A DNA stretch of 64,000 bases from Oscillospiraceae bacterium. Its GTDB lineage: Bacteria > Bacillota > Clostridia > Oscillospirales > Acutalibacteraceae. Position 1 is the first letter of the stretch, and each line of letters begins with the position of its first letter. Shown here piece by piece: positions 1 through 9,079 of the stretch. The translations under genes were made by a program, and so were the position numbers. The stretch lies in assembly GCA_015066015.1 (NCBI GenBank), contig SVPE01000002.1, positions 124,001 to 188,000 on the forward strand, written 5' to 3'. The notes beneath the pieces were generated by a model. That model saw nothing but the letters and a program-made list of their open reading frames with translations, had not been told where the DNA came from and made no database searches.

Positions 1-1281
1 CACGTTGCAATGCTCCCCGAGTTAGCACCTGACTACGACCTTCGTATTCAGTACAATTCCGTAGGCTATATATTCAACTCCTTCGGTATGTTCCCCTCTT
101 TCTTCCTCGTTTCTGCAATACTCGGTTGCTTCGGCTTCAGCACACCTCAGGCAGGCGCAGAAAAGCCGATGCTCATAGCAGGTCTTGTTCTTGCAGTTGT
201 TTACGGTCTGAGTCTTTTCACCACATTCAAGCGTGTAAGAGAAAAGCCTTCACTTGACCTCAAAGTAGAAAAGTTCAGTTTACGCCATCTTCTCAACGAA
301 TACAAGTATGTTGTTATCAACAAGGCTTTCAGAGAATACTTCTTTATGAGCCTTTGCTATAACATTGCAACCTATTTCTACACCACAACACTCATCTACT
401 ATATCGAATATGTTGCAAAGCTTCCTTCCTACTACACCCTTTTCACCACAATTGCAGGTATATTTGAAGCATCGTCCTTCCCACTCAACTATGCTCTTAC
501 AATGAAGTTCGGAAAGAAAAAGTGCGGTGCTATCGTAACGCCTCTGATGATTGCAGGCTTTGCAGTATGTCTGTTTATGAATCCCACCGCAGAAACAGAA
601 GGTGCTCTCATCTGGAAAATCCTTCTTATGGCAACTGCAGTGCTTTATCCCTTCGGTAAATCCGGTCTTGGCTATGTTGCAATAAACATCCTTCCCGACA
701 TTTCCGACGTTGACGAGCTTATCACCGGCAGAAGACGCGAAGGCGTTATCGGCACATTCAACACCTTCATCAAAAAGACCGTTTCAGGTGTTATGAGCTC
801 TGTTGTTATGTTCATCCTCGGAGGCTTCGGTCTTGTTGTAGGTGAAGAGGTTGAAATCTGGGAAGAGGCACATCCCGGCATGCTTTTCCAGCAATCAGGC
901 AGTGCACTTTTAGGTGTACGAATCTGTATCACCTTTGCGCCTATTGCCTTTACTCTTATTTCGCTCTTCCTTCTCCACAAATTCCAGATGACAAAGAAGG
1001 AGCATACGATCATCCGCGCCGCCATTGCAACCAAGCACAAGTACGGCAGTGTTGATCTTTCACCCGAACAGATCGAAATTGTAGAAAAGATTTCCGGTCA
1101 GAAGTATGAATCTACATGGCTCTGTCATAATAACACCGGCAACGGAGAACATCCCCTCGAGCCTAATGCAAACGGAGACTACCAGATTCTCATCGATATT
1201 GAAGAAGAAATGAAGAGAATCAGAACCTCCAAAGAGGGCAAAAAAGCTGAAGCAGCAAAGGCTGCTATCGGAGAAAAATAA
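1..1281 (+). CDS. GPH-family (MelB-like) sodium/sugar symporter, 5'-truncated by the window edge
   Basis: This is the C-terminal part of a major-facilitator transporter of the glycoside-pentoside-hexuronide:cation symporter type, which imports sugars or glycosides with Na+ or H+. The frame is already open at base 1 (His-Val-Ala before the first ATG at 10), and the ALLPEL-like motif of the loop after helix 4 appears at the start, so roughly the first 120-150 residues lie outside the window. About seven to eight hydrophobic helices follow, then a charged cytoplasmic tail rich in Lys, Glu and Ala. Family level is fairly sure; the substrate cannot be read from sequence. The HEYGH protein starts 15 bases downstream and is probably cotranscribed. 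Confidence 0.8.
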   Translation, partial: HVAMLPELAPDYDLRIQYNSVGYIFNSFGMFPSFFLVSAILGCFGFSTPQAGAEKPMLIAGLVLAVVYGLSLFTTFKRVREKPSLDLKVEKFSLRHLLNEYKYVVINKAFREYFFMSLCYNIATYFYTTTLIYYIEYVAKLPSYYTLFTTIAGIFEASSFPLNYALTMKFGKKKCGAIVTPLMIAGFAVCLFMNPTAETEGALIWKILLMATAVLYPFGKSGLGYVAINILPDISDVDELITGRRREGVIGTFNTFIKKTVSGVMSSVVMFILGGFGLVVGEEVEIWEEAHPGMLFQQSGSALLGVRICITFAPIAFTLISLFLLHKFQMTKKEHTIIRAAIATKHKYGSVDLSPEQIEIVEKISGQKYESTWLCHNNTGNGEHPLEPNANGDYQILIDIEEEMKRIRTSKEGKKAEAAKAAIGEK

Positions 1282-1296
1282 TAAAGGAGAATTACT

Positions 1297-1845
1297 ATGG
1301 AAAGAATAGACATTACAGTAAAAGAGCCTCCCAAAAAAGAGAAAAACTGGAAAAACTCAATCAAGGATTTCCTCTTCTATCTTGTTCAGTGGACATGGGG
1401 TCTTCCCGTAAACCTTGTCGGCGGCATCGCATTTCTCATCTGCACAAAAATCAAGGGTTACCGTTGGCAGCGCTTCGGTTACTCAAAAATAGTTTACGTA
1501 CCCTGGAAGGGCGGCGGACTTTCAATGGGTCTTTTCATCTTTGTAAAGGCTCAACACTCAAACAAAACCTGGACCTACAACTGCAGAATTCACGAATACG
1601 GTCATACCTGGCAGTGCCTCATCCTCGGTCCTCTTTACTACCTTGTAATTGCACTCCCCTCTGTTATCTGGTGTAACTGCTTTGCAGGCTACAGAAAAAA
1701 GAACAATGTTCCTTACAGTGCAGCTTATTGCGAAAGCTGGGCAGATTTATGGGGTCAGAAGTTCAGCGGTCTTACCCAGGCCCCTGATTTCAACCACAGA
1801 TCTCTTGCCAAGATAAAGGAAGCCGCAAAAACCGAAGAGTCATAA
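1297..1845 (+). CDS. Small membrane protein with a HEYGH zincin-like motif
   Basis: A 182-residue protein of unknown function. The ATG is preceded by AAAGGAG at good spacing. The N-terminus is basic, followed by a hydrophobic segment at about residues 27-50. The striking feature is HEYGHTWQ near residue 101, which fits the HExxH zinc-binding motif of metallopeptidases. A second hydrophobic stretch follows at once, and AAYCESWADLWG near residue 148 could supply a third ligand (Glu or Asp). It could be a membrane-embedded peptidase or a catalytically idle relative. It follows the transporter by 15 bases and ends at a strong terminator, so the two probably form one transcript. Confidence 0.6.
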   Translation: MERIDITVKEPPKKEKNWKNSIKDFLFYLVQWTWGLPVNLVGGIAFLICTKIKGYRWQRFGYSKIVYVPWKGGGLSMGLFIFVKAQHSNKTWTYNCRIHEYGHTWQCLILGPLYYLVIALPSVIWCNCFAGYRKKNNVPYSAAYCESWADLWGQKFSGLTQAPDFNHRSLAKIKEAAKTEES

Positions 1846-1871
1846 TTCAGGCTCCTTTTAATACGTATCTT

Positions 1872-1908
1872 AAAAACCATCGGGACATCGAATCCCGATG
1901 GTTTTTTT
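1872..1908 (+). terminator. Rho-independent terminator of the transporter operon
   Basis: A 10-bp stem (ACCATCGGGA paired with TCCCGATGGT) is followed by seven T residues. It lies 27 bases after the HEYGH gene stop. Confidence 0.85.
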
Positions 1909-1943
1909 CGTCTGCCCCTTTTCAAAAAATCTGCGCCCTACTG

Positions 1944-2095
1944 CGCGGGCAGCGCAATGCGACGCATTGCCGGAGAGGACACCGGAAAAACTGCCTCCCA
2001 CATATATCCGCTCTCCCCGGTCTGGAAAATCCCTCAGGACAAATCAGACAGTCCTCTCCGCTTCTGACTTCAACGAAGTCAGAAGGCTGCCCGCG
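1944..2095. repeat. GC-rich palindromic element able to fold as a perfect four-way junction
   Basis: Four perfect helices abut with no unpaired base at the junction. P1 pairs 1944-1953 (CGCGGGCAGC) with 2086-2095. P2 is a hairpin pairing 1954-1961 with 1963-1970 (GCAATGCG/CGCATTGC). P3 pairs 1971-1980 (CGGAGAGGAC) with 2051-2060. P4 is a hairpin pairing 2061-2070 with 2076-2085 (CTTCTGACTT/AAGTCAGAAG) around a CAACG loop. Inside P3, ACCGG at 1981-1985 can pair with CCGGT at 2017-2021. The element is far more GC-rich than its surroundings. It could be a mobile palindromic repeat (MITE/REP-like) or a structured RNA. No second copy is present in this window. Confidence 0.6.
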
Positions 2096-2117
2096 GTCCC
2101 CTTTGTATAATTTAAAC

Positions 2118-2146
2118 TTGACTTATACTTATATTTGTAATATAAT
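2118..2146 (+). promoter_or_regulatory. Sigma-A promoter of metY
   Basis: TTGACT, a 17-bp spacer and TATAAT lie 72 bases before the metY start. The 15-mer TATAATTTAAACTTG occurs twice here (2106-2120 and 2141-2155), so the -10 region is duplicated in part and could serve as a repeated operator. Confidence 0.7.
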
Positions 2147-2217
2147 TTAAACTTGCAAAGAAATACGTTTTTTATTTCTGTACATAAATAACTCAAACAG
2201 GAAAAGAGGTTAATATT

Positions 2218-3501
2218 ATGAGCGATTTCAGACCCGCAACAAAGTGCATCCACTCAGGCTACACTCCCAAAAACGGTGAACCCAGGCAGCTCCCCATTTA
2301 TCAGAGCACTACATATAAATACGATTCCAGCGTTGAAATGGGAAAGCTTTTCGACCTTGAAGCTTCGGGTTACTTCTACACCCGTCTTCAGAATCCCACA
2401 AACGATGCAGTTGCCGCAAAAATTGCAGACCTTGAAGGCGGCGTTGCAGCAGTGCTTACCTCCTCCGGTCAGGCAGCAAACTTCTTTGCTATTTTCAATA
2501 TCTGTAACGCAGGTGACCACGTTGTCTCTTCAAGTGCAATTTACGGCGGTACATTCAACCTTTTCAATGTTACTCTCAGAAAGCTTGGCATTGAATTCAC
2601 TTTTGTAACACCGGACTGCAGCGAAGAGGAGCTCAATGCAGCCTTCAGAGAAAACACAAAGGCTGTTTTCGGCGAAACTCTTTCAAACCCTTCACTTCAG
2701 GTGCTTGATATTGAAAAGTTCGCAAACGCTGCTCACGCTCACGGAGTGCCTCTTATCGTAGATAACACCTTCCCCACACCTATCAACTGTCAGGCATTCA
2801 AGTACGGCGTTGACATCATCACTCACTCAACAACAAAATATATGGACGGTCACGCTACTCAAGTCGGCGGTGCAATCATCGACAGCGGTAACTTTGACTG
2901 GACAAAGAGTGACAAATACCCCGGACTCACCACTCCCGATGACAGCTATCACGGCATCACCTATACGGAACGCTTCGGTAAGGGTGCATACATAACAAAA
3001 TGCGTTGTTCAGCTTATGCGTGACCTCGGCTCAATCCCCGGTCCCCAGAATGCTTTCCTTCTCAACCTTGGTCTTGAGACTCTCGCTTTAAGAATGGAAA
3101 GACATGTTGAAAACGCTCTTAAGGTTGCAAAGTATCTCGAGCAGAGTGATCTTGTTTCATGGGTATCATATCCCGGACTTGAAAGTGACCCGCAGTACGA
3201 AATCGCAAAGAAATATATGCCCAGTGGTACATGCGGCGTTGTTTCCTTCGGCGTCAAGGGCGGCAGAGAGGCTGCGACTAAGTTTATGGACTCACTCAGA
3301 CTTGCTTCCATCGTTACACACGTTGCAGACACAAAAACCTGTTGTCTCCATCCTGCATCAACAACTCACCGTCAGCTCACCGAAGAGCAGCTCAATGACT
3401 GCGGCGTAAAGAGTGACCTTATCCGCCTTTCCGTAGGAATAGAAGATGCAGAGGATATTATTGCAGACATCGAGCAGGCACTTATTGCTGCTACAAAATA
3501 A
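2218..3501 (+). CDS. metY: O-acetylhomoserine sulfhydrylase (O-acetylhomoserine aminocarboxypropyltransferase)
   Basis: A PLP enzyme of the Cys/Met-metabolism fold, which in this family makes homocysteine from O-acetylhomoserine and sulfide in the cytoplasm. The 427-residue length is normal. Family hallmarks are QSTTYKYDS, the FYTRLQNPTNDA segment that contacts PLP, SSGQAA, VDNTFPTP, and the Schiff-base lysine in THSTTKYMDG near residue 205. The very long insert after the lysine (KYPGLTTPDDSYHG) separates MetY from cystathionine synthases and lyases. The start follows GAAAAGAGG. ychF begins 24 bases after the stop with its own ribosome binding site. No SAM or cysteine riboswitch is visible upstream. 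Confidence 0.92.
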   Translation: MSDFRPATKCIHSGYTPKNGEPRQLPIYQSTTYKYDSSVEMGKLFDLEASGYFYTRLQNPTNDAVAAKIADLEGGVAAVLTSSGQAANFFAIFNICNAGDHVVSSSAIYGGTFNLFNVTLRKLGIEFTFVTPDCSEEELNAAFRENTKAVFGETLSNPSLQVLDIEKFANAAHAHGVPLIVDNTFPTPINCQAFKYGVDIITHSTTKYMDGHATQVGGAIIDSGNFDWTKSDKYPGLTTPDDSYHGITYTERFGKGAYITKCVVQLMRDLGSIPGPQNAFLLNLGLETLALRMERHVENALKVAKYLEQSDLVSWVSYPGLESDPQYEIAKKYMPSGTCGVVSFGVKGGREAATKFMDSLRLASIVTHVADTKTCCLHPASTTHRQLTEEQLNDCGVKSDLIRLSVGIEDAEDIIADIEQALIAATK

Positions 3502-3525
3502 ATCCGGATTTAAAAGAGGTATAAT

Positions 3526-4620
3526 ATGAAATTAGGTATAGTAGGCTTGCCCAACGTAGGCAAAAGCACACTTTTCAATGCAATCACCAATGCAGGCGCA
3601 CAGTCAGCAAACTACGCTTTCTGCACAATTGAACCCAACGTAGGCGTTGTTGCAGTTCCCGATGAAAGACTCGACAAGCTTGCAGAAATGTATAACCCCG
3701 TAAAGTTCACCCCTGCAACAATTGAATTTGTTGATATCGCAGGTCTTGTAAAGGGTGCATCAAAGGGTGAAGGTCTCGGCAACAAGTTCCTTTCCCACAT
3801 CCGTGAGGTTGACGCTATTATTCACGTTGTACGTTGCTTCGAGGATGACGACATTATTCATGTTGACGGAAGCGTTGACGCAAAAAGAGACATCGAAACC
3901 ATCAACCTTGAGCTTATCCTTTCCGATATGGAAATGATTGACAGAAGAATTGACCGCACCTCAAAGGCTATGAAGGGCGACAAGAGCCTCGCTGCAGAGG
4001 TTGATTTCCTCAAGAGAGTCAAAGAGGCTCTCGAAAATGAGAGGCCCGCAAGAAGCGTTGAATGCACCGATGAAGAAAAAGCTATGCTTCAGGAGGTTGC
4101 ACTCCTCACCTCTAAGCCTGTTATCTACGCTTGCAATATGAGCGAGTCAGACTTCGTTTCAGGCATTGATACAAACGAAAACTACAAGGCAGTTATTGAA
4201 ATTGCCGGTGCTGAGGGTGCTCAGGTGCTCCCCATCTGCGCAGGACTTGAGGCTGAAATTTCCTCACTTTCAAAAGAAGACAAAGAAATGTTCCTTACCG
4301 ATCTCGGCATTGAAACAAGCGGTCTTGACCTGCTTATTCAGCGTAGTTACGACCTCCTCGGACTAATCTCTTACCTTACTGCAGGTCAGCCCGAAGTAAG
4401 AGCCTGGACAATCAAAAAAGGCACCAAGGCTCCTCAGGCAGCAGGTAAGATTCACTCCGACTTTGAAAGAGGCTTTATCAGAGCAGAGGTTGTTTCCTTT
4501 GAAAATCTTATGAATTGCGGCTCTCTTGCTGCAGCAAAGGAAAAAGGCCTTGTCAAAAGTGAAGGCAAGGAGTATGTTATGAAGGACGGCGACATCGTTC
4601 ACTTCCTTTTCAACGTATAA
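3526..4620 (+). CDS. ychF: Redox-regulated P-loop ATPase YchF (Obg family)
   Basis: A universally conserved Obg-family nucleotidase that binds ribosomes and prefers ATP. The 364-residue length is typical. Visible motifs are the P-loop GLPNVGKST at residues 6-14, the G3 region [20 protein letters not shown], and a G4 motif of the NMSE type (ending in Glu rather than Asp), which underlies ATP preference. A C-terminal TGS domain ends in [12 protein letters not shown]. It follows metY closely but ends at its own terminator. Confidence 0.95.
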   Translation: MKLGIVGLPNVGKSTLFNAITNAGAQSANYAFCTIEPNVGVVAVPDERLDKLAEMYNPVKFTPATIEFVDIAGLVKGASKGEGLGNKFLSHIREVDAIIHVVRCFEDDDIIHVDGSVDAKRDIETINLELILSDMEMIDRRIDRTSKAMKGDKSLAAEVDFLKRVKEALENERPARSVECTDEEKAMLQEVALLTSKPVIYACNMSESDFVSGIDTNENYKAVIEIAGAEGAQVLPICAGLEAEISSLSKEDKEMFLTDLGIETSGLDLLIQRSYDLLGLISYLTAGQPEVRAWTIKKGTKAPQAAGKIHSDFERGFIRAEVVSFENLMNCGSLAAAKEKGLVKSEGKEYVMKDGDIVHFLFNV

Positions 4621-4634
4621 TCACTATAAATAAC

Positions 4635-4683
4635 AAAAAGCAGATTCCTTTTTGCGGTAGCTGTAAGGAATTTGCTTTTTTAC
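4635..4683 (+). terminator. Terminator after ychF
   Basis: AAAAAGCAGATTCCTT pairs with AAGGAATTTGCTTTTTT across a short loop, with a T-run on the plus strand. Confidence 0.8.
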
Positions 4684-4706
4684 AATATTTTAATGGAAGT
4701 GATACC

Positions 4707-5414
4707 GTGAAAATAACATTCAGAAATCTCTCAGGTGAACATATTGAGCTGACATTAAATGGGAAAACCACAATAATCGCAGCAAATTCAAGCGAAGAAA
4801 TTCTCGTTGATTACGGTGAACTCACATTTTCACTTAACACCTACAGAAAAAGTTCACTCTCTTATTTCATACGCAGAGCAGGTTTAATACGCAAAAAGGA
4901 CTTCTGTGTCCTTACAACCTACAAAACCAGCGTTGGTTGGGATTCGGTAATAACCAACAATACAATGTCAGCCAAGGGAAGATTTTTCGACACCTATTGC
5001 AGAGTCACTGCTACGTGCGATAACTTCCCGATTACATTTGAAAGTTGCAGAGTAGCCGACGAAAAGGAAATGCGCAAAGAATTTGCCGATGCCCAAAAAA
5101 GAGGAAACCGTACAATTCTCCTTTTTGACATTTTGGATATTCTCGGAAATGCTTTTACCGTACTTCTTCTTTTGCTTATCCCCTTTGCGCTTATATGGCT
5201 TTTTGGCTCATTTGAAACCGCCTACACCGTCTGCGGATATCTGTTTATACCGATTTTTGCAATAATTGTCATAATCAACAGAGTCTTTGACAAATACAAG
5301 AAAAAGCTATGGTATTTTGCTAAAGGCAAGGCTCTCAAAAATTCCGTCTATAAGGGCACAGATTCCCACTTTGAGGAAGAATATATCAAAGAAATTTTCT
5401 CATCAAAATTCTGA
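4707..5414 (+). CDS. Hypothetical membrane protein, GTG start
   Basis: I do not recognise this 235-residue protein. It starts at GTG behind GGAAGTG. The first 140 residues are soluble and look beta-rich. Two hydrophobic helices follow at about 146-168 and 172-192, with a basic C-terminal tail (FDKYKKKLWYFAKGKALK). This suggests a cytoplasmic domain anchored by a hairpin of two membrane segments. It stands alone between a terminator and the serC promoter. No function can be proposed. Confidence 0.6.
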   Translation: MKITFRNLSGEHIELTLNGKTTIIAANSSEEILVDYGELTFSLNTYRKSSLSYFIRRAGLIRKKDFCVLTTYKTSVGWDSVITNNTMSAKGRFFDTYCRVTATCDNFPITFESCRVADEKEMRKEFADAQKRGNRTILLFDILDILGNAFTVLLLLLIPFALIWLFGSFETAYTVCGYLFIPIFAIIVIINRVFDKYKKKLWYFAKGKALKNSVYKGTDSHFEEEYIKEIFSSKF

Positions 5415-5578
5415 ATAGCAATTTTCACAAATATCAGTTATACATTTTTTATACCCTGAATCTGAATTGATTCTGAAAAACGTTGGTAAAAGCTGACGCC
5501 TTATCTCTTTTTACTGAAAAAATATACAAAAGCTTGTGTCAAAAACTGACAAAAACAACATTAAATCTTTTGTTAATA

Positions 5579-5607
5579 TTGACATATTTCTTCTGAAATC
5601 GTATAAT
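5579..5607 (+). promoter_or_regulatory. Sigma-A promoter of serC-serA
   Basis: A perfect TTGACA, 17-bp spacer and TATAAT lie 35 bases before the serC ATG. The 228-base gap before serC otherwise shows no structured leader. Confidence 0.8.
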
Positions 5608-5642
5608 GTTAAGAAATAGTATTTTTCACGAGGTGTTTTAAT

Positions 5643-6731
5643 ATGAAAAGAGTATACAACTTCTCAGCAGGTCCCTCAATGCTCCCTATGCAGGTGCTTG
5701 AAAAGGCTGCAAATGATATGTGCTGCTACGGTGAAAGCGGTATGTCTGTAATGGAAATGAGCCACCGTTCCCCCGAATATGATGCAATTATCAAAGAAGC
5801 TGAAGCCCTCCTTCGCGAGATTATGGAAATCCCCGACAACTATAAGGTGCTTTTCCTTCAGGGCGGTGCTTCAACCCAGTTTGCAGCAGTACCTCTCAAC
5901 CTTATGAACAAAAACGGTAAGGCTGACTACATCCTTTCGGGACAGTTCTCCACAAAGGCTTATAAGGAAGCTCAGAAGTACGGTGACGTTGTTGCCGCAG
6001 CTTCAGGCAAGGATGTAAACTTCTCCGTTATTCCCGAAACAACAAGAGAATCCTTCAGAGCCGATGCTGACTACGTTCACATCTGCTTCAATAACACAAT
6101 TTACGGCACAAAATTCAATTATATCCCCGATACAGGCGATATTCCCCTTGTTGCGGATATGTCATCCTGCATCATCTCCGAGCCCGTTGATGTCAGCAAA
6201 TTCGGACTTATCTACGCAGGTGCACAGAAGAACATGGCCCCCGCAGGTCTCACTCTTGTAATCGTACGTGAGGATCTTATCGGAAACGCTGATGAAAAGA
6301 CACCTGCAATGCTTGACTATAAGCTTATGGCAGACAACGATTCAATGTACAACACTCCCCCCTGCTACTGCATTTACGTTGCAAAGCTTGTTTATGAGTG
6401 GATCAAAGAGCTCGGCGGTCTCACGGAAATGAAAAAGCTCAATGAAAAGAAGGCTGCACTTCTCTACGATTACCTCGACTCACAGGACTACTACATTGCT
6501 CCCGTTAAAAAGGAAAGCCGTTCAATGATGAATGTAACCTTCGTTACAGGTGATGCAGACCTCGACAAGAAATTCGCTTCAGAAGCTTCAGCAGCAGGTC
6601 TTAAGAATCTCAAGGGTCATCGCAGTGTGGGCGGCATGAGAGCTTCCATTTATAACGCTATGCCCTACGAAGGCGTTGAAGCACTCGTTGCGTTTATGAA
6701 GAAATTTGCAGACGAAAATCCCAAGGCATAA
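5643..6731 (+). CDS. serC: Phosphoserine aminotransferase
   Basis: A class-V PLP aminotransferase that converts 3-phosphohydroxypyruvate plus glutamate to phosphoserine. The 362 residues are the usual size. Motifs seen are NFSAGPSMLP at the N-terminus, GGASTQFA for phosphate binding, ADMSSCIISEPVDV, the PLP lysine in YAGAQKNMAPAG near residue 199, and the C-terminal GHRSVGGMRASIYNAMP that binds the substrate phosphate. The ATG follows ACGAGGTG. serA follows 31 bases later, so the first two steps of serine synthesis are made together; no serB lies nearby. Confidence 0.95.
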   Translation: MKRVYNFSAGPSMLPMQVLEKAANDMCCYGESGMSVMEMSHRSPEYDAIIKEAEALLREIMEIPDNYKVLFLQGGASTQFAAVPLNLMNKNGKADYILSGQFSTKAYKEAQKYGDVVAAASGKDVNFSVIPETTRESFRADADYVHICFNNTIYGTKFNYIPDTGDIPLVADMSSCIISEPVDVSKFGLIYAGAQKNMAPAGLTLVIVREDLIGNADEKTPAMLDYKLMADNDSMYNTPPCYCIYVAKLVYEWIKELGGLTEMKKLNEKKAALLYDYLDSQDYYIAPVKKESRSMMNVTFVTGDADLDKKFASEASAAGLKNLKGHRSVGGMRASIYNAMPYEGVEALVAFMKKFADENPKA

Positions 6732-6762
6732 ACCATTATATGATAAAAGGAGAGAGACTGAG

Positions 6763-7923
6763 ATGAAAATCGTCCAGACAATGAATAAAATCGCTCCTGT
6801 CGGACTTAAGGAGCTTGATCCAAAAAAATACGCAATCACTGATTCAACAGAAAATCCCGATGCAATTATGGTGCGTTCAGCAAACCTCAACGCTATGGAG
6901 TTCGGATATAAGCTTACAGCTATTGTCCGTTGCGGCGCAGGTGTGAACAACATCCCTGTTGACCGCTGTGCAGAGCAGGGTATTGTTGTATTCAACACTC
7001 CCGGTGCAAACGCAAACGGTGTTAAGGAGCTTACCATTGCTTCCCTTCTTCTTGCTTCAAGAAACATTGTCGGCGGTATTGAGTGGGCAAAAACTCTTAC
7101 CGAAGATGTTGCCAAGCAGGTTGAAAAGGGAAAGGGTGCTTTTGCCGGCTGTGAAATTCACGGCAAGACTCTCGGTGTAATCGGTCTTGGCGCTATCGGC
7201 GGTATGGTTGCTAACTCTGCCAAGAGCCTTGGTATGAAGGTTATCGGCTGCGACCCCTATATCACAATTGAAGCTGCATGGCATCTTTCACGCTCCATAA
7301 ACAAAGCTTCAACCTATGATGAAATCTATGAAAACGCTGACTATATCACCCTTCACATTCCTGCAACAAAGGACACAAAGGGTATGATTAACAAGGAAAG
7401 CATCGCAAAGATGAAGGATGGCGTGAAAATCATCAACCTTTCACGTGCTGATCTTGTAAACTTTGATGACCTGAGAGAAGCTCTTGAAAGTGGTAAGGTA
7501 AGTGCTTATGTAACAGACTTCCCCAACGAAGAAATCAAGGGCTGCAAGAATGCAATCGCCATCCCCCACCTCGGAGCTTCAACTGCCGAATCAGAGGACA
7601 ACTGTGCGGTTATGGCAGCTCACGAGCTTGACGACTTCCTCACAAACGGCAACATTACAAACAGTGTAAACTACCCCTCAATCTCAATGCCCAGAATCGT
7701 TGACGGCGGCAGACTTGTGATCCTTCACAAGAATGTTCCCAACATTCTCAGTTCAATTACCTCTCACATTTCCGCAGAGGGTATCAACATTGAGAATATG
7801 GCAAACCGTTCAAGAGGCAACTACGCATGTACACTCATTGACACACCTGAGCACGCAAGCGACAAGCTGATTGAGAAGATTTCTGAGATTGATAATATCA
7901 TCAGAATTATTAAAGTAGATTAA
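6763..7923 (+). CDS. serA: D-3-phosphoglycerate dehydrogenase with C-terminal ACT domain
   Basis: It oxidises 3-phosphoglycerate with NAD+ in the first step of serine synthesis. I chose the ATG at 6763 because AAAAGGAGAGAG sits just upstream; an earlier in-frame ATG lies inside serC. The 386-residue protein has a substrate domain with RCGAGVNNIPVD, a Rossmann motif GLGAIGG, the catalytic region ending in PHLGAST (the general-base histidine), and a C-terminal ACT domain (about 310-386) that usually senses serine. It is the shorter serA form without an intervening domain. A terminator follows. Confidence 0.93.
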   Translation: MKIVQTMNKIAPVGLKELDPKKYAITDSTENPDAIMVRSANLNAMEFGYKLTAIVRCGAGVNNIPVDRCAEQGIVVFNTPGANANGVKELTIASLLLASRNIVGGIEWAKTLTEDVAKQVEKGKGAFAGCEIHGKTLGVIGLGAIGGMVANSAKSLGMKVIGCDPYITIEAAWHLSRSINKASTYDEIYENADYITLHIPATKDTKGMINKESIAKMKDGVKIINLSRADLVNFDDLREALESGKVSAYVTDFPNEEIKGCKNAIAIPHLGASTAESEDNCAVMAAHELDDFLTNGNITNSVNYPSISMPRIVDGGRLVILHKNVPNILSSITSHISAEGINIENMANRSRGNYACTLIDTPEHASDKLIEKISEIDNIIRIIKVD

Positions 7924-7940
7924 TCTTTTAATACACATAG

Positions 7941-7983
7941 CCTGCAAGGTAAACTTTTCATGTTCCTTGCAGGTGTTTTTATT
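7941..7983 (+). terminator. Terminator after serA
   Basis: CCTGCAAGG pairs with CCTTGCAGG across a 15-base loop, followed by GTTTTTATTT. Confidence 0.8.
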
Positions 7984-8041
7984 TACAAACAGTTTTCGCT
8001 GTGTTATAATTACTTTAACGAAATATGAAAGGCTGATACTT

Positions 8042-8878
8042 ATGATGAACTTTTTCTTACAGGAAGCTATAGAAAAAAGAAAAAGCGTCCGCACCTACCT
8101 TGAAAAACCTCTTGATTCTGCCGACAGAGACAAAATAAACTGTTTTATTGACTTTCTCACCTGTGAGCCTCACCCCTTCAGCGCAAAGGTCAGAATCCGT
8201 CTTTTTGATGTTGACAAGGACATCAACGCTAAAGATCTGGGCACCTACGGTGTAATCAAGGGGGCAAGAAGCTACCTCGGTGTGGCAGTAAACGATGTGC
8301 CCGATGCCATGGAAGCAGTAGGTTATGTTTTTGAAAAGCTGGTGCTTTATGCACAGAGTCTGGGGCTTGGCACCTGCTGGCTCGGCGGCACCTTCAACAG
8401 AAGCGAATTTGCAAAGGCTATGGAGCTTTCAGGCGACGAATTCTTCCCCATAGCTTCACCCATAGGCTATCCTGCGCCCAAAAACCACACTGTTGATAAA
8501 ATCATGCGCAAAGCCATAAAGGCTGATACCCGCAAAAGCTTTGACGAGCTTTTCTTCGAGGGAAGCTTTGACTCTCCCCTTATAAAAGAGGCTGCAGGTG
8601 AATACCTCTATCCTCTTGAAATGACAAGACTTGCTCCCTCAGCCAAAAATGCTCAGCCCTGGAGAATTCTCCACGATGCAAGTGACTTCCACTTTTATGA
8701 AAAGAAAACCATCCCCTCATCAAATCACGATATCCAGCGTCTTGACATAGGCATTGCAGTCTGTCATTTTGAGCTTGCCGCAAAGGAAAAAGGCTTATCG
8801 GTAAAAATCACTGAACAGGCAGCTCCTCATATTGATGCAAAGGGGCTTATCTATGTTATGTCCTGTATCACAGAGTGA
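8042..8878 (+). CDS. Nitroreductase-family protein (TM1586 type)
   Basis: A 278-residue flavoprotein-like sequence. The N-terminal half has the nitroreductase signature (RKSVRTYLEKPLD) and the GLGTCWLGGTFNRSEF helix; the second half has LAPSAKNAQPWRI, again a nitroreductase FMN-binding motif. This two-lobed arrangement is that of the putative TM nitroreductase family, in which one chain imitates the usual dimer. I set the start at tandem ATGs at 8042, preceded by AAAGG. The substrate is unknown. Confidence 0.75.
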   Translation: MMNFFLQEAIEKRKSVRTYLEKPLDSADRDKINCFIDFLTCEPHPFSAKVRIRLFDVDKDINAKDLGTYGVIKGARSYLGVAVNDVPDAMEAVGYVFEKLVLYAQSLGLGTCWLGGTFNRSEFAKAMELSGDEFFPIASPIGYPAPKNHTVDKIMRKAIKADTRKSFDELFFEGSFDSPLIKEAAGEYLYPLEMTRLAPSAKNAQPWRILHDASDFHFYEKKTIPSSNHDIQRLDIGIAVCHFELAAKEKGLSVKITEQAAPHIDAKGLIYVMSCITE

Positions 8879-8886
8879 AAAAATTC

Positions 8887-8915
8887 TTTACAAAAGCCCT
8901 ATCCCGTGCTATACT
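8887..8915 (+). promoter_or_regulatory. Promoter of the 33-residue micro-protein
   Basis: TTTACA, a 17-bp spacer and TATACT lie 45 bases before the small ORF. Confidence 0.65.
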
Positions 8916-8959
8916 TAAGTTGTCCGGAAGGATAATTTATACAAAAAGGAGAAGTAGCT

Positions 8960-9061
8960 ATGAATTTACAGGACATGGAATGGTATCAGGAACTTATGGA
9001 AAGACTTGAGGCAGTATCCTTTAAACTTTTTATCAAATTTCTCCTCAAGCTTATTTTCTGA
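8960..9061 (+). CDS. 33-residue micro-protein, amphipathic
   Basis: This short ORF has its own near-consensus promoter and a strong AAAAAGGAGAAG ribosome binding site seven bases before the ATG, and a stem-loop follows its stop. The acidic N-terminal half (MNLQDMEWYQELMERLEA) runs into a hydrophobic, lysine-spaced C-terminal half (SFKLFIKFLLKLIF), which would form an amphipathic membrane-surface helix. It has no family I recognise. It could be a membrane micro-protein or a toxin-like peptide. The dedicated expression signals are the main evidence that it is real. Confidence 0.55.
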   Translation: MNLQDMEWYQELMERLEAVSFKLFIKFLLKLIF

Positions 9062-9079
9062 TTAAAAATCACTGAACAA

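Noticed and set aside
1898-2110. A 70-codon plus-strand frame across the palindromic element
   Set aside because: It has no ribosome binding site, starts inside the terminator, and its composition simply follows the GC-rich inverted repeats.
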